Shown piece by piece: positions 43,278-58,100 of a stretch of 64,000 nt of DNA (the stretch's first letter is position 1; the number at the start of each line of letters is the position of its first letter). The notes beneath the pieces were generated by a model that was not told where the DNA came from, searched no databases, and saw nothing but the letters and a program-made list of their open reading frames with translations. Source of the DNA: Rhypophila decipiens (Eukaryota; Ascomycota; Sordariomycetes; Sordariales; Naviculisporaceae); assembly GCA_033297075.1 (NCBI GenBank), contig MU858065.1, positions 62,001 to 126,000 of the forward strand. The letters run 5' to 3'. The position numbers and the translations under genes were made by a program.

Positions 43278-44703
43278 AATGGCTAGGTAGGTACTCACCC
43301 GGCATCGAGCCTTAAAAAGCTCGGGGTTTGCTGGAGATGTTTTGGATAGCTGCAAGTAAGAAAGGAAGGAGCCTGCAAATTAAGAAGAAGATTTTGGAAC
43401 CGAAAGAAGATGTTAGATGCTACTGCAACCCATCCATCTCGTATGCATATCCCAAGACACATTGACCAAACTCCCTATATAAGCAGTCCCGGCTTAAACT
43501 CTTTGACTCTCAATAACCACCTGAAAAGCCGGATTCTGCACATCAGTCTCCTCCTCAACTAACTCAAGGGCTTGAGCCAATTCGACCTGCAAGTCACGAA
43601 GCAGGTCAAGCATATACGCAAAACTACCACCTTGTTCCAGCATATCCAGGATGAGCTGTTTCTTCTCCAGCATGTAGCAACCGTCTACTCGTCGCTGGAT
43701 CAAAAATGTTGCGGAGGAGAAGGACCTGGCCGGGGGGAAGGCTGTTCAGCGCGTGGATGATGATGAGGATGGAGAATTTGTCCTTCGTCTAGATCCTCGC
43801 AGAAGCCTTATATTTTGGTTTACTGAACGGTAATTAGCTGGGATGTTATGGGAGGGTTGGCTGAGCTCTGCTGAAACCAGACTAGATTGACGTAATCGTC
43901 GCGGAGTACGTAAAATCGCCCAAAGAGGACGACGAGGTGATGGCGGGTCTTTGGCTTGTTGGCGGTGAATTAAGGGAGAGGCTGCGCTTATGAGCTTGTC
44001 GGCTACTTGCACGAATAAGACCACCGGACTCTGTGCAGGATGACGTTTGGTAAAGAAGGGGGAGAGAAAGAGATGACAGAATGGAGGATTGTGCTCATTT
44101 GTGTCCAGTACAGTAATATCCTCTTCGAGCGTGGGACAGCAAGGTTCGAGGTTCAGTGGACGTCCAGACTCTGGCCGATGAAAGCTGCAAACATCAGTTC
44201 AGCGCAAGAACAAGTTGGGAAAAATTGGACTGTCACAGGCTCCGTCACTCACCTACTACCTAGGACAATCTCCTGGTAATTACTTGCTTCCCCAATCACC
44301 ACCATCTCCAGTCAACAGCCTTGATTGAAAAGAGTCACAATCCATGATGTGAATGCACGATGAACGAGATGTGTTAAAACAATAAAAATTAGATCTTGAT
44401 CATCTGCAAGATTATGTATGTACAACAAAGGTAAAACGAACAAAGAGTAACATGCAAAAGAACTCCACAAAATCCCAATATCCAAATCGCTTGCTTCTTG
44501 CTCGCTCGCTCGCTTGCTTGCTTTCCAAGTTATCCTTCCATGTTCTTTCCGTTCCCATTTATCGTTTATGTTTAAGCAATATCAGTAAGAAAGGGAAAAA
44601 AGTAGTAATGTTATGCTGTGTGTGACGCCATTTCATCAATCAGGCCGTAAGGATGTTTTGTTTCCTCCCCTTTCGCACCAGTCCTTCCCCAAAATAAAAG
44701 AAC
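43278..44703. other. Intergenic, no secure gene
   Basis: A minus-strand frame at 44024-43494 is open apart from one TGA and ends in a helical, Leu/Glu-rich segment (DLLRDLQVELAQALELVEEE). It could be a small two-exon gene, but no splice sites settle it. A GCTCGCTCGCTTGCTTGCTT simple repeat lies at 44500-44522, in the 3' flank of the glucan synthase gene. Confidence 0.3.
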
Positions 44704-47700
44704 TTAAGGCTTAGCAACTTGCTCCTTCCTAAAGAACTTAAAGAACCCAATAGGCAAGATAAGCTGCAGCCCCAGCACGACCCAGAACCAAGGTTTAGCC
44801 AAGCAAACGCCCACGCCCTCTGAGAAATCAGGAAAGACATCTCCCGGCCCGTCCTTGTTAGGCGCCGTAGCCCTGGCGAGTATCGTAAACGCCGAACCAA
44901 GGACCTGCGCACCAATAAGCGTAGCAGCAACGTGCTGTCTCGTCAGCGTGAGCAACAAGACCATGCCCAGCCCAACGCCCTGGATGGTATCCAACAGTCC
45001 GAGCCAAAGCCACAAGACTCGTGACATGAGCGCCGAAGCAACAACCCCGCCCATCCAGGGCAGGTAGAGACCTATCCCGGAAGTACCCCAAAGCATCTGC
45101 GCCCAGCGGGGAGCTCCAAGGCCGATGGCAAACAATGGCACGATCCACGGGTGCGTCTTGGTAAAGTAGGCAAAGACCCACAGCAAAACCGCCCAGAGAA
45201 TAATCAAGATGCCAACAGCAAGGAGAACAATCCCCCAAGCAGGAACAGCCTTGGAGTAAAACAAGAACTCCCAGTTCCGACCGTACGGCGCAGACAAAAA
45301 GTAATTCTGAATCACGACTGTCAAGAAGAACCAGGGCACGATATGCCTTCGGAGGAGGGACATGTAAAAGGAGGGGATCTTGTCGGGCGATTGGCGGTAG
45401 TAATCTGGCAGGCCGATGAAGGAGACGACACCGAGGCCCCACATGATCAGGGCGATGGGGACGGTTATGACCAGGATGACGGGGACTTTGTTGGCGATGA
45501 AGGCGCCGCTTGCTAGGCCGGTCGGGGTCTGGCCTGTGATCATGCTGCCCCAGTACCAGAGGGCTAGGAGGTAGCCTTGCTGGATGCCTTGGATTATGGC
45601 TGCTCGGAAGATCCAGGTCATGATTGGGACGCCGCCTGGGGAAGACAAGAGTTAGTATGTTTTTGTTGTTGGGAGTAAGGGGAGAGGGAAAAGAACGTAC
45701 CTTCGTCACCAAAGTTCATGGCAAAGAACAGCGCACCGCTTGAGGCACCGGCAGCGTATAAAGCACTGGCCAAGTCCTGGACGGGATGTCTGACGTTGAG
45801 AGGCATGAAGGGGGTAACACCGAGGAGCATAAAAGCCAGTCCGTAAAACAACCAAGGCAAGCTGAGAGAGTACAGTGCGGGCAACCTTCTGAACAGGAAC
45901 CACCACATCAGCGAGGTAGCCAGGTAAGAGCCGGCAACGATGTACAGCTGGACGGGCGTCTGTCCGGACTCTCCGGCAAGCAAGACAACCTGGTACGAGT
46001 TGGCAGAGATGATTTGTCCAAAGGCCAGAATGAACGAGTAGATGGGCCAGTCGCCGAGACGGATAGAGAGGAGCTTCTTGAGACCCTTGGGAGGCTTGTA
46101 GCCGTCCCCGAGAAGGAACTGGTCGTCGCGATCAGGTCCATCTGGTCGGTGGTGGTCGTCATGGTTGTCTTCGTCGTCCGAGGGGGCGATGGAGTTGACG
46201 CTCACGACGCTGGCGACGCGGGATCCACGGTTCTTCTTGACAATGAGGCCAGCACCGGGGTCCCGGACGCGACTGGGGCTGCGCGAACGGCCAAGCTTGG
46301 CGTCGCGGAACTCCTTGAACCACTCCTTCTCGCTCTCCTTGAGGTAGTCTTCGATGCAGAGGTCCGTCTCGGAATTCTTGGCCGTCAGGCCGTTGAGCTT
46401 CTGCTCAAAGTCCTTGTAGTAGTCGCCAGTGGCATCCGTAAAGAAGGGGTCGACCTTTTGGAGCTTGAAGTCGTTTCGGTCGCCAACGACGTCGATGACC
46501 GAGAGGCGGGAGCTGTTGCGGTTGCGGTAGATCTCCGAGGCGCCGGGGCGAGCCTGTGGGTTGGGCAGGGAGAAGTTGCCGGGGCGCGTCTCAGAGCCGT
46601 CGGCGGACATCATGCGCATGGCGAAGGTGTCGACGCTGAGGCGGTTGTTGGGGTCATTGGCCACGATGGTTGCCAGACTGGAGACAGAGGATCGAGCAGA
46701 CTGGTTCAAGAACATGGGGTTGGGCGGGAGGAATGGCTCGGCAGCGCCATCGCCGCCATGGCTGGGACCGCCAACCGGAGGCGTAGCCAGAGGAGTCGCA
46801 GGATTGGAAGGCTGGTCAGTAAACGGATCGTAGGCGCCAGATTGTCTGCGTCCCTGCTCGACATCGTGGTCGGTCTCGGTGATGAAAGGAACCGAAAGAC
46901 TCGAGGCACGCGATCGGCTTCGGGCGTCCAAGGGAGTCTCGGGACCGGCCTCGTCAAAGTACGGCCTATTCTGGTGGCCATCACGACCACCAAGATCAGC
47001 GCTGGAGGGAACAGCAAGGAGCGAACCGCCGCTGGTGATTCTCCGGCGTTTCTTGGACTCCTTGTTATGGATGCGGATGGCTTCGCCCTGCAGCTTGTCG
47101 AGATCCTCGACCCACTGGGCGACGGGGAAACGCTGCTTGGCACTCCAGGCTCTCATCATGGCTCTGTTCTTTTGCTTGCATTCGAGCGCGCTGACGATGG
47201 CCTCACGGAACTGGTGCAACAAATGCTGCGGCGCCGTCGACTCAATGGTATACCAGAAACCAGGCATCTGCCCCAAGCCACCGACTCTGGCACCAACACC
47301 GAGCGCGCCCTTGCGACCGAATTCGACGGCGACAAGACCGAAGGGCTCATCACGAGACGGGATCAAGGCGAATTCGGCACCACTGAAGATATATGGCGGA
47401 AGGGCTGTAAACTCGGGCTTGCTGTAGACACGACCGGGGTACTTTTGCATGAGCTTTTCGAGCTTGAGCGCGGCAAATTTACCGTACAGATCAATAACAG
47501 GGCCGACAGCAATCAACTGGGTGGAAGGATACTTTTCGAGGATGGACGGGAAAATGTCAGCGATCAGATCAACACCCTTCTGGAGGGACCAACGGCCGAC
47601 AAAAACGAAGAGATCAGCATTGGGATCGACCTTGAGACCAGCCCATTCCTGGGCTTGCCTTCTCAGATCACCACGCTTGGATTCGGCCTCTTGGTCGACG

Positions 47701-50700
47701 ACGACGTCCTTAGCGTTGACCTCCTCGTCACGGCTCCATTCGGCGGTATCGCTGGGATCGGGATTGGGCAGTTGACCAATCTTGGAGAGGCCCCAGAAGA
47801 TGGGGTAGCGGGCGTAGGAACGATCGCCATACTTCTTGGAGACACCCACGGCACCGAAACCCTTCTGATGGACGCGAAGATAGGAAGAACCAGCGTGGAG
47901 GAGGTTGAAGACGGAGCCGAACTGGACGTATTCCTTGACGATTTCAGGGTCCAGGTTGAAGACTTCACAAACCTCCTTGGATTCCTCAGGGTTGCGCATC
48001 GGCCACATGCCCTGGAATTCGGCGTTGTGGAGAGACAGGGCGCAAGGAATTGTCCGCTCGGGCAGGAGGTACAGCGGCGCCGCGGCTCCGTGGTAATCGT
48101 TGATGTGGTACAGATCGGGGTTGAAGCGGCGGATCGTCTCGGCGATGCAGTAGTTCCAGGCCGAGTAGTAGATGGCCGAGTCGATATCGTCCATGCGAGG
48201 CGGGTAAGGGTCGGCCTTGGATTGCTGGCGGAAGATGGGCGCATCGAGCAGAACGTACGTGATGTTCTGCACCTGATGGTACTGCACCTCGATCTCGTAC
48301 TCCTTGCCCATGATGGGCACGAACATGGGCTCAGCCCTCTGGTCAACGGGGTAGTCGATCCCGCCGACGCAGGGGACGACCCAGATCAGGTCCTGGTGCT
48401 CCAGAGCCTTGCCCATGAGCTGGGCCATGACACCGAGACCACCGATCTTGATCTTGATGTTCCAGTCGTCAATGTTGTACTCCATGGTGGCAATGATGAC
48501 CTTTCTGCGCTTGGAAGGAACGACGCCCATCTCGATGTCCTCGTCCTTGTGACGGAAGTTCTCAAACGAGATGCTGCTCAGCCGGTTGCCCAGATTGCGT
48601 AGAGGAGACCGGCCACGCTTCTTGAACCCGACCTTGTTGATCTTGACCTTGTAGAAAGAGCCCATGAAGATCCACACGGCAGTCAGACCGCCAAGAACAG
48701 GAAGGACAAAGAGGAGGATGAACATGATGATTTGGACCCACATGCTACCCTGGGGCTCTTTGCGGAACGACAGTGTCGCATCATTGAAGATGAGCTTGTA
48801 CGAGAGAGCGGGCATTGGGGGAGGCTCCGAGGCGTTGATGAAGTTCTTGGCGAGTGACGAGGGAGGCATACGGCCAAGGATGCCATCGCCGTCGACATCT
48901 CCGTAGACAAATCCAGTGTCGGGCTTCTGGTCGGGGTTCATGCCCCAGACGTTGAGCTGGAACTGGGTCGGCCATTCGTCCATCAGATGCACCTCCCACT
49001 CGCCATCGTTGGTCAGTTGGAATGCGTTCTTGACCCCGGCGTCGAAACCGAACTTGTTGAAGGTCCCGTGGGCGAACAGATGAGGGAATCTGCGCGCCTT
49101 TTGCGGAACGTTGTCGCCCGACTGCATAAAAGCGCTGCTCCCGAGCAGCTTGGACCAGTACTGGACCTGGACGTGGTCATCCTTCCAGGCCTGGCGAGGC
49201 GTGCCGCTCCATGGCAGGTAGTCGATGGGCGTCTTGCCACCAGTGTAGTCGATCCATGAGCTCCACGACGAGCCCCAGTTGGTAGAGTACCGCCACTTGT
49301 CGGCGCCCGGTGCCGCATGGTGGACAAACAGTCTGTCGCCCTCCTTGGTCACCAGCGTGGTCGAGTAGTCGGCAGACTCGGGGAAGACGACCGGGTTGTC
49401 CTCTTTGCCAACACGGAGGAAGAAGTGATCGGTTGCACCGGTGGTCAGATTTCCTCTCTTGGCGGGCGCGTCCTTGATGGTAATCCGGTGGATGCCCTCC
49501 TTCAGGTTTCTCAGCCTGGCAGTGAACCGGTACTGGGAAGGAATGGCACCTGTGTACTTGACAATCGGCTTGGGATCAAAACTGATGCACTCGGCGCCGA
49601 CCAGCTCGGGCTCTCCACCGGCCTCGACCTTGGATTCAATCGAGATGGCCTTCTGAACTGCGGGGCAGCTCTCCATCTCCTCGGAGAACTCAAACGTGAT
49701 CTCGACTGAGTCGCCAATGACGCTGGACTTGAGCTGGGTATCGTGGCCGGGGCTGAACTTGGTGATCATAGGTGGGGGCATTTTCCAATCCTTCTCATTG
49801 ACATAGGCGCGGAACTCGTAGGGCTCCATGGTGATGCTGGAAATACACCCGGCTTTCTTCTCGGAGCCGTCGAAGCCCAGGTGGATCTCAGTGGCCTCGA
49901 GGGTGATGGTGTCCCATGGGTAGAATATATTCTTGACCTTGGCCTTGCCGTCGAACGGAGAGAGGAAGACATCCTCCTTCTTGTTGCCTTTGCAGTTCAA
50001 CTTGTACTCGGTGGTCTTGTTCTGGTTGTGGTACACGAACCAGACCGGCTTGGACGCAAACGGCCCTTGCACTTCGGGTTGGAAGGCACGGGCGACGGAC
50101 CAGATACCAAACTCGGTTTCTGTTGTGTTGCTGCCCGGGAGGACTTGCTTAATAGTATCTCTGCCCAGGTCCTGCAAGAGCCAGCCTTCACTGAGACTTG
50201 GGTACTGCTCGCGCATGAAGTACATGGACTTGATGATGTTCCGCACAGGCGCACTCGGGTCGCGATGGTCGAGCGCGACTTTGGGGTCCTTGCATCCATT
50301 CCTCGATTTGTCGATGGGCCAGTCGTAATACTGAGTACTGTTGCCTGCGTGACATCCGTGTATCTTCCAGGCTTGGGTTGGCGAGAATGCCTGTCTGCCG
50401 AAAATGTAGTTATCCGCTGTACTGTCGAGAACATAAAACTCTTGTTCCTCGCCGTAGAAAACAAGCGGAATACCCGGCATATGGAGCGTCATGATAAAGA
50501 AGCCCATCAGCATCCTCTCGGTGCCCTGGGTGATTCCCGACCACCGGAAAACATCCTGGTTCATGGTCCCGTACATGTGCCTTGGGTCGAAGAGGCCGGT
50601 GTTTGGATTGACAAAGTCGTTGGTGAGCACCATCTGGCTCCACATGTCTACCCAGTTCGGGGGCAGATCGAAACCGGCCTCGAGGTTGCCGCTCATGCCG

Positions 50701-52119
50701 ACGAATCTGGTGAGAAAACGGTAAGTGGAGTAGTGGAAAGCACCAGCATCCAGCCCATTCTTGCCCGCGGGACGGATAGTGTAATTTCCACGCTTGTTGA
50801 GCTCGTCGGTCGTCATCTTCATGGCCACGGCCGTGTCCCAGACTTTCTGGGTGTCCAGCTTACCACGTCCGAGGTAGATGGTACCGTAGCTGTTACCGCC
50901 AGTAATCTCACCAGGCAGGAAGAAGTTGTCCTTTCCGAGCTTGGCGGCGCATTGGCGAACAGCTTCGTTGTGGTCGGCCATTGCGTCGACAGTGATCTGG
51001 GTTGCCTTGTCGTACCGGAATCCGTCAACGTCAAGCATGATGATGGTCATGCACGAGAAGAGCTCAAGCTTCTTTCGCACCGAGGGCACCCACTCTCTCA
51101 AGCGGTCTTGCACACTGGCGAATTTGGCCAGAGAACGTTGCCAGTCGGGAAAGACACCGAAGGCCTCAATGTCACCGTACTGGTCGAACTCGCTGTCGTA
51201 GCATCCCTGGAGCTGGTCGCTGACATCGATCTGCCTGCCCTCCTCGTTGTAGAATCGCGGATACTCGCACTTCTCCTTGTAATTATTTGAGGGCTGGAAG
51301 TCGAGGTACTGGCGGTTACCTTTGTACTTGACCTTGTGTTCTTTCACGCGGAACTCCGCTGTCTTGTTCTCAAACCCCTCGAATGCAAGCAAATCGCTCA
51401 TTCTAGCGCATGATAAGTGACTGATCGCCTCAACGACGGCGCGGGAAATGAAACTTACGTCGAAAATGTGTGATCCAGCATGACGTACATCTTCCTGTCG
51501 TGGCAGGCCTTGACCATTGCCTGCCATGCCTTGATGTCGCCATAATGGGGATCGAGGAGGGTCAGATCGACAGGCTTGCCATAATGTTAGCAAAGACACA
51601 AAGCAGTCGCCAGAAGCGAATGCGATCAACTCACAGAGTACGAATCCACACCCCAAGGCAAATTTATGAATGGAGAGCCGGCGATGTAGATACCCTAGGT
51701 TCAGATGTCAGCAACCATGCTCCTTGGTCTTTTGTCCATTGGGAAGCTTCAGGCTCCAGGCGGCGCACTTTCATTCCCATCCCTTGGATATAATCCAGAC
51801 TGTCTATTAAACCTTGAATATCTCCTCCATGTCTGAGCTGATTGCTCGTAATGTCCTGTTCGTAGACGGTTCCATTGATATCGTTATTGGTCGGGTCACC
51901 ATCGGCTAACCTATCGAGGAAGATGGTGTAGAAAGGAAACCGCCAGTTTTCGGGCGACGGAAAGTATGTATGGCCGGGCCTGGATGCCGAGTAGTCTAAT
52001 GGATCTGTAGCCTGTTCGTTTGTGTTGAGGTTGTAATCGACGTATGCCGGATCGAAGCGCAGACCATTTACCAAGGTCGCGGCAGACGCGAGAAGCGTCA
52101 AGAACGTTGCGGCTGCCAT
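44704..52119 (-). CDS. ags1: Alpha-1,3-glucan synthase, 2386 aa
   Basis: Exons are 52119-51769, 51694-51635, 51574-51459, 51402-45701 and 45635-44704; all junctions keep phase. It makes cell-wall alpha-1,3-glucan at the plasma membrane from UDP-glucose. Domain order: signal peptide (1-19), extracellular GH13 amylase-like domain (to about 650) with candidate nucleophile Asp near 307 in DGFRYDKA and acid/base Glu near 341 in LPGEITGG, a membrane helix near 1080, and a cytosolic GT5 glycogen-synthase-like domain (about 1140-1630) with KIGGLGVMAQLMG and SRDEPFGLVAVE. A disordered Ser-rich linker and a C-terminal multi-helix membrane region from about 1950, probably the glucan-export part, complete it. 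Length and order match the fungal Ags1/Mok1 family. The ATG at 52119 directly precedes the signal peptide. No amylase-type accessory genes lie beside it. Confidence 0.95.
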
Positions 52120-55100
52120 GGTCGAGGGTCGCCTGACGCCCAACGGCGCGGAAACGTAAACAGAAAGCTCGACAGAGAACTTGAAGGTCGAAGGTGTTGC
52201 TAAAGGGCTATTGGTACACCATAACAGAGGGTCCTCGTTACAAGAAACAGAAAAAGAAAAAGGCCCTCGACCGAATCAATGCCAACACCCGCACACAATA
52301 AAATTAAAGGCAAACAGGGTATCAGAGGGTATCAAGAAATGAGGAAGCTCGTCAAGTCACCGACAACGGGTCTTGACAGAGATGGGGGCTGAAACAGAGA
52401 AAATGGGAGAATGGGAGAAACTTCAGCCCAAGATTTTGTCCCGCGTCGAAATGTATTTATTCCAACAGTTGCAAGACCAAAAGAGCATGGCAGGGGGAGC
52501 TCCTCGAGAAAAAGCAAACCTTGCCTTCAGCTGGAAGAGCCAAGGGGGGCATGGGCATGGGGGAGGGAGGTGCTAGCCCAAGCCACCAGGAAGCTGGGCC
52601 CACGATGAACCCAAAATTATCACAAAAGCCTGACATCAGAAAAGGGCAGTGGATAACGATATCGTGAGAGCAGGGGACAAGAGGCTGGAGCCTGCCTGAG
52701 TGCTGCAGTCAGCACACAAGCTTCCAAGCACAGCACAGCAAACACCCCAGTTGTTCCCTGGGCTCAGTCTTGGGTGGAGTGAGCCCGAAATTGGACTAGG
52801 CGACACCCTGGTAGACCCGTCGATCTGTCGGAGCAGAACTCCAGAGGAACGCGCTGCATGGCGGGGTGGATCGCGAGCGGTGGGTGGGCGAATGTTTGGT
52901 GACAGGTGACTTCCACGGCTGCAGCCCAGTGTCAGGGGCCCAATGCTGCCCTTTTGGGTTAGACTGGGTCTTGACATGGGTTTAATATCACAGCAGCCCT
53001 GTAATTTCGAGACCCTGAGGCCTGAGGAGCACAGCGCAGGGCAGGGGACCCAACAACTTCAACAACAGTCAAACGAAAAGAAAAGACGATCAAAATTCCA
53101 CTCACAGTCTGCTCAGAAGCCATTCCGCACATCAAGTTCTCGACGCCGAGGTTCTGTTGCTCTGAACGGCCAGTAATGGGGCGTTATTTGTGGTTCTTGT
53201 TTTTAGGACTGGCCCTGAAATTCTTTATACAGGGCTGGAAGGTGTGGCCTTTTATGGGCCCTTTTGCCGGCCAAATGGTCAACATGGAAACCGACCCAAT
53301 GCCCATTGTTCCAGCACAATAACGCATCCGGAACTCAACGACGGATCCGTCATTTCCAAACAGGTTCAGTAGTCATTTCCCATATTTCTCGAGAATTGAC
53401 AGCTTGGTGCCTCAGCAACAAACTCCAATGGTGTGAAGCACAAAGGACAAATGCGGTGTGGAATCGACCCAAGCACGCAAGCAGATATTGCACTGCGCAT
53501 GGGATAAATTGGGTGTCGCCCCCAGTAGATGGATAACTGCCGGCACGGGAATATATTGTGTCGTTCCAGTCTGTCGGAAGCGCGAGCAAATCAGAAAAAC
53601 ACCGTCAAATCCGCAAAGGTCCATCGTCGTGGCTTTGCCGTGTTCCTTGTCTCGTCGCGACTGTTGGTGTTGATGCAGCTTGTGATCCTCTCTCTCAAAA
53701 GGGAGGCAAGTCCGTGGGCACGTTTGGGTCGTAGGGCTGTGCTAGACCCAGTGCATCCCAAGAACAGACCCCTTCAGTCAACCAGAGACGAGCAGTGCAA
53801 CCCTGTAGCCCGCCATTTCGTTTGCCGGGAAATGCTTGCCAATCGTTATCGGCCATCAGGAGATGGGAAATCGGACGACGATAACTGCCAAAACATACTG
53901 CTAAATCCTATATGGAGCATGGACCGACTGACCACAAACTCAGGTCAAGACGAAGAACTGAGCACTCCCTCAGACGGCTTCGGGTTCTCTTGCTGGGCGA
54001 GATAGGTACGCACCAGTCAATCCGGTCGCGCCGAGACGTCGATATTATGCAACCTTTCGGACGCGAACACAGAAGGGAAGCAGGACGAGAGCTGGGACAA
54101 AAACTGTGTGACATACCAACCTGCCGGGAAGACGTGGTGGCCCGTTGTGTGCTGTGCAGTGCACTTTTGGTGGCCAGTAAGGAATTGCGGGGCCTCCTCG
54201 TCCAGACCGTTTATTGTCTTGCAGCGCTTGATATGAGTGGATGATAAGAGCAGGGGCCAAGAACTTCCCGACTCAGCCTCACACCACAGACCCGATTACT
54301 CAGGTCAGCCTCCATTGGCGCGATGATGGAGCATGAGCGCAATGGCAAAGGACTGAAGCTTAGCCATGAGCTTACCGGTTGCAACAGTCCCGGTGAGATC
54401 AGTCTGACTGCGAGCGAGTCCCGGCTATTTGCCAACCGGTTGGCAACTTTCGGTGTGCGTGAACATAAACATTCGGGGGAATGGTCGTGGCTGGCTCTCT
54501 GTGAAGGCCGAATTCGGAAGGGCACGAATGGTATTTGTGAAAGAGGGCTGAGCTCAAGTCGTCGGAGTCAGCACAGGGAGCGCCATCGGCGCGATGCCAC
54601 TGCCGCCACACGCAGCGTCTAATGGGTGGGCCCAAGCTTCCCAGATCATGGCTCATCAGGATGAGGCTGCTCGGGGCGCTTGCGCTGTCTGTGAGACAGC
54701 CGCCGCCCGTTCGGAGAAACTCTTACCCCCACGATCTGTCTGTGATGCACCCACGATGAAGTCTGTCCGATCATACATCATCATCATCGTCATCTCCATT
54801 TGCTGAATGGGATGTTGCGCATTACACGGTCTAGCATGCCGCTAAAAGTCCCGCGCCGGATGTATGGGCTGGTGGTTCCCAGGGACATGATGAATCTTGA
54901 TCCAATCAAGGTGTAAACCGAACGGTGGCATAAAAGTCTTCTCGAACAAGCATAGAAGGGTTCTAGGTATATCCGCGCTTGGGACGAAACAGTCAGTGCC
55001 TGTAGCCTGTAGGTCGTCAATGGTTGAGAATGCCAGGCCTTCACAAGACGTTCGGTTACCGGTAGTAGGTATATGAAGGGGCATGTTTCCAGTTTAACAA

Positions 55101-58100
55101 TAAAACTATTCTCCCATTTCTTGTGTTCGTCAATTCGACCATGCCATCCCCCTCCGTGCGACAATGCTCCGGAGGCACGGCATTCCATTTTCCTTGGTCT
55201 GGATTCCGATACTCGAGTCCTGTTGTATTGTTCAACCCAACAGAGCGAGGAGAAGCATCACCACTCACTACACTCCGAAACGAACAAAATATGTATGGGC
55301 TCCGACGACGAGGCCGCTGAGAAGAAAGCGCGATAAACTCACTGTCTTCTCAGATCAGACAGTGGATGTTCGGTTAGTAATCCGATCTCTAGTTCAGAGG
55401 AACTGTTCTTGGTGTCGCAAGTTGGGATGACGGACATCAGGTCACCGTTGTTCCGACGCGTTAAGAGTTGCATTGGGAAGTACGCAGAGAACCAATAATC
55501 GCGTGTGTTCAACTGGATCCCACTAACACTTCCGCCGTGGTGGTACGTACATACCGAGGTCCTTCTCTCCCTCAACTTCCAGCGCTTGCCTCGTTCACTG
55601 AGTGCATGCATAAAGTGGGATCCCGGGTCCATCGATGATTGGTTCACTCAGATTAGCGAGCGGACCTTCCTAGGCTGCTGCCAAGCATCAAGCTTTGAGG
55701 ATCCTCCTTGAGATTGCATCCCCCTGTTCCATCCACCTTGGCTCCGTCCCGTCCCTTTAGCTGGCAATCGGAGCTTGTCACTGCTTGTCTTGCTGGGCAG
55801 TTTGGTGGGTAGCGCTCGTAAAACTGGTTGTCCTAGACCACCAAAGACCTCGCCGTTTCCCGTTTATCGCCATATTAACTCGTAAATGCCGTGTGATGTC
55901 GGGAAATTGAGCAACACTGCATGGTGCGATATCGGGTGTTCCGCAAGAGAAACACGGGAATGAAGGAATGCTTCCAGATCCCCGAGACTCCGACCCTGGG
56001 GACCGGACCCCACACCTGTCGACACCGGGTGGGGCAGCAAAATTTCCAGGGTCCCCTCTTCCAGTCCACTGGGAACGAGCTTGTTTGGGGTCCCAACCGC
56101 TGTGCAAGTGCAACAAAAACTGAGGTTCTTTCATCGCAGAGAGGATTCTATTCGACATCTGCCAGATTTAACGCGCGATAATTCCAATTCCTCGAACCGC
56201 AAATGCGGCCACAGCTTGGAGTTTCTCTCGAATGAAAACGTTGACTGAGCAAAGGTGGCTGAGCGGAAGGAACAGCTAAGATTTTAGCGGTTCCATCACT
56301 AAACGGACCGGCCACCGAAACGTCTTCCTTCCGCCTTACAAATTGCGGGCAGAACTCACTGCCCAGTGGAAATCGGCCTGCGCTTGTGTTAGCGCTTACG
56401 CCACGGCGACCTTTCCTATTTAGGTAGTATCTGACCCTTCTGAAAATATCTCCATTCTGGATCAACCTCACACAAGCGGTGAGACGCGACCCGCGGATTG
56501 CTACGAGGATAATTTGGATTCCTCCTGGTTTCTTGGATAAATATGATGGTGGATCATGGACGGTATTTGTTACTCTGTTTGCATCTTCCTATCGAACTCC
56601 ATTCTGCCGCCCAAGTTATTCTCATTGTCCTTTCGTAACCTCACGTCCAACTGTGTGGAAAATAGGGTGTGAAATGAAGATAAAAGGCATATAGTGTTGG
56701 AGTTAAAGGTGTACATTAGTTTTTCTTTCGAAGGCGTCCCTGTCTCGGGCAAAACAATCCGACAAAGTACTATCTGCAGTGAGACGTTCATCCCGAAGGC
56801 CCCTACGGATATAATATCCATATCCGTATCAGCAGTGAACGAATAACAGATGAAGTGAGATCTCGGATCGGCGATTCTTGCGACCTGATGGGGCAAAGGG
56901 TCGGGTGAACGACCATTCCACCTCCCTCGGAAAGAAATAAACAGCATACAAAGGCTGCGGCGTTAAAAAGCTAAATTCGACCTACGGTCACGGCAATCCT
57001 TGTATTCACTCTCCCCTATTCTCATTCACTTAAAGGAGGGGATATGGAGTATTGAGATCCAGATGTCATCGATATATGGGAACCACACCACTTGCACATG
57101 TCACCCATCCTGACATGCAAAGAATGTTGGCACGGCGTTTCGAAGTCCCCGGCATAAACTTGGTCGTTGCCAAATCATCGCAGCGGCCGCCATTTAGCGG
57201 GGCTGCAGTTGATCACCAACGCCCAAAAAGGGAGCGCCACATCTGTTTCGTCTGGCTGAAATGCTACACAACTTTATTTCTACCGGTTGAAGAGCGGTCT
57301 GGGCCGTCCTTGGTTGCGGACTGCAGTCCGTGGCGTTGCTGAGGCTGCTATATATCCGCAAACCAAGTCACCAACCCGAAGAGGCAAACTCAGTCGTGAA
57401 GTAGAAAGAGGATATCATGATAATTCGGTAACAGATCAAGAACGAAGACTCAACTCCAAGACTTGGTGAGCTGGATTGGTGACTGCCGGAAATGATCCCA
57501 TCGCCACCTCGACGAGTGCGACGGATCTGTGACGGGGAAAGGGAGATTGAGAGCTCCTCGTCGTCGTAAGCCTGGGCCGTGGTCTTGATGACCAAATGCA
57601 ACTCTCCGATTCTTGATTGCTAGAACCCCGTTGTTGGGCGGCACATGATAGACAAGCTCCTTCTGTTCGAGCCGGCAGGAGCACATGGCCGTGGAAGTGC
57701 TTAGGACAGAAAGAAATCTCCGAACAACACCCGTGACGGATCGCAGAAATCCGATCTCCAAAGACCTTTCCCTCCGCGTCTCGCTCCACCCTCATAGGGC
57801 TGATAGCGAAGTCTGTCAAGCGGACCAGTTTGTACGCACGCCATCGACGGAAGTAAATTCTCCAGCCACAGCCTCCACGATCCTGCAATTCGATGGAAGT
57901 GAATGCGACCCCGGACATCCCACCTCGTGTCCTTATCTCCAATCCAATCACGGTGTCAATGCCAATTTCCAGTTCCAGTGGCTCAGCAAAGTTCCATCGA
58001 AGCATGACGGGGCTTATCTTCACTGGCTAATCTTCCGAAACCAAGGCTTCAGGGCTGACTGTGCCACACACTTTCGTCCTTCACCGTTCCATGAGAGGTT

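Noticed and set aside
43494..44024. Possible small gene with a helical C-terminal segment
   Set aside because: Interrupted by a TGA and without convincing splice sites or start.
45786..48602. 938-codon open frame on the plus strand
   Set aside because: It lies antisense to the largest ags1 exon and its translation has no family features; long antisense frames are common opposite GC-biased fungal exons.
49743..51290. 515-codon plus-strand open frame
   Set aside because: Also a shadow of the ags1 GH13 exon.
57436..58023. 195-codon minus-strand frame
   Set aside because: Overlaps other open frames of similar size, has low protein-like character and no domain.
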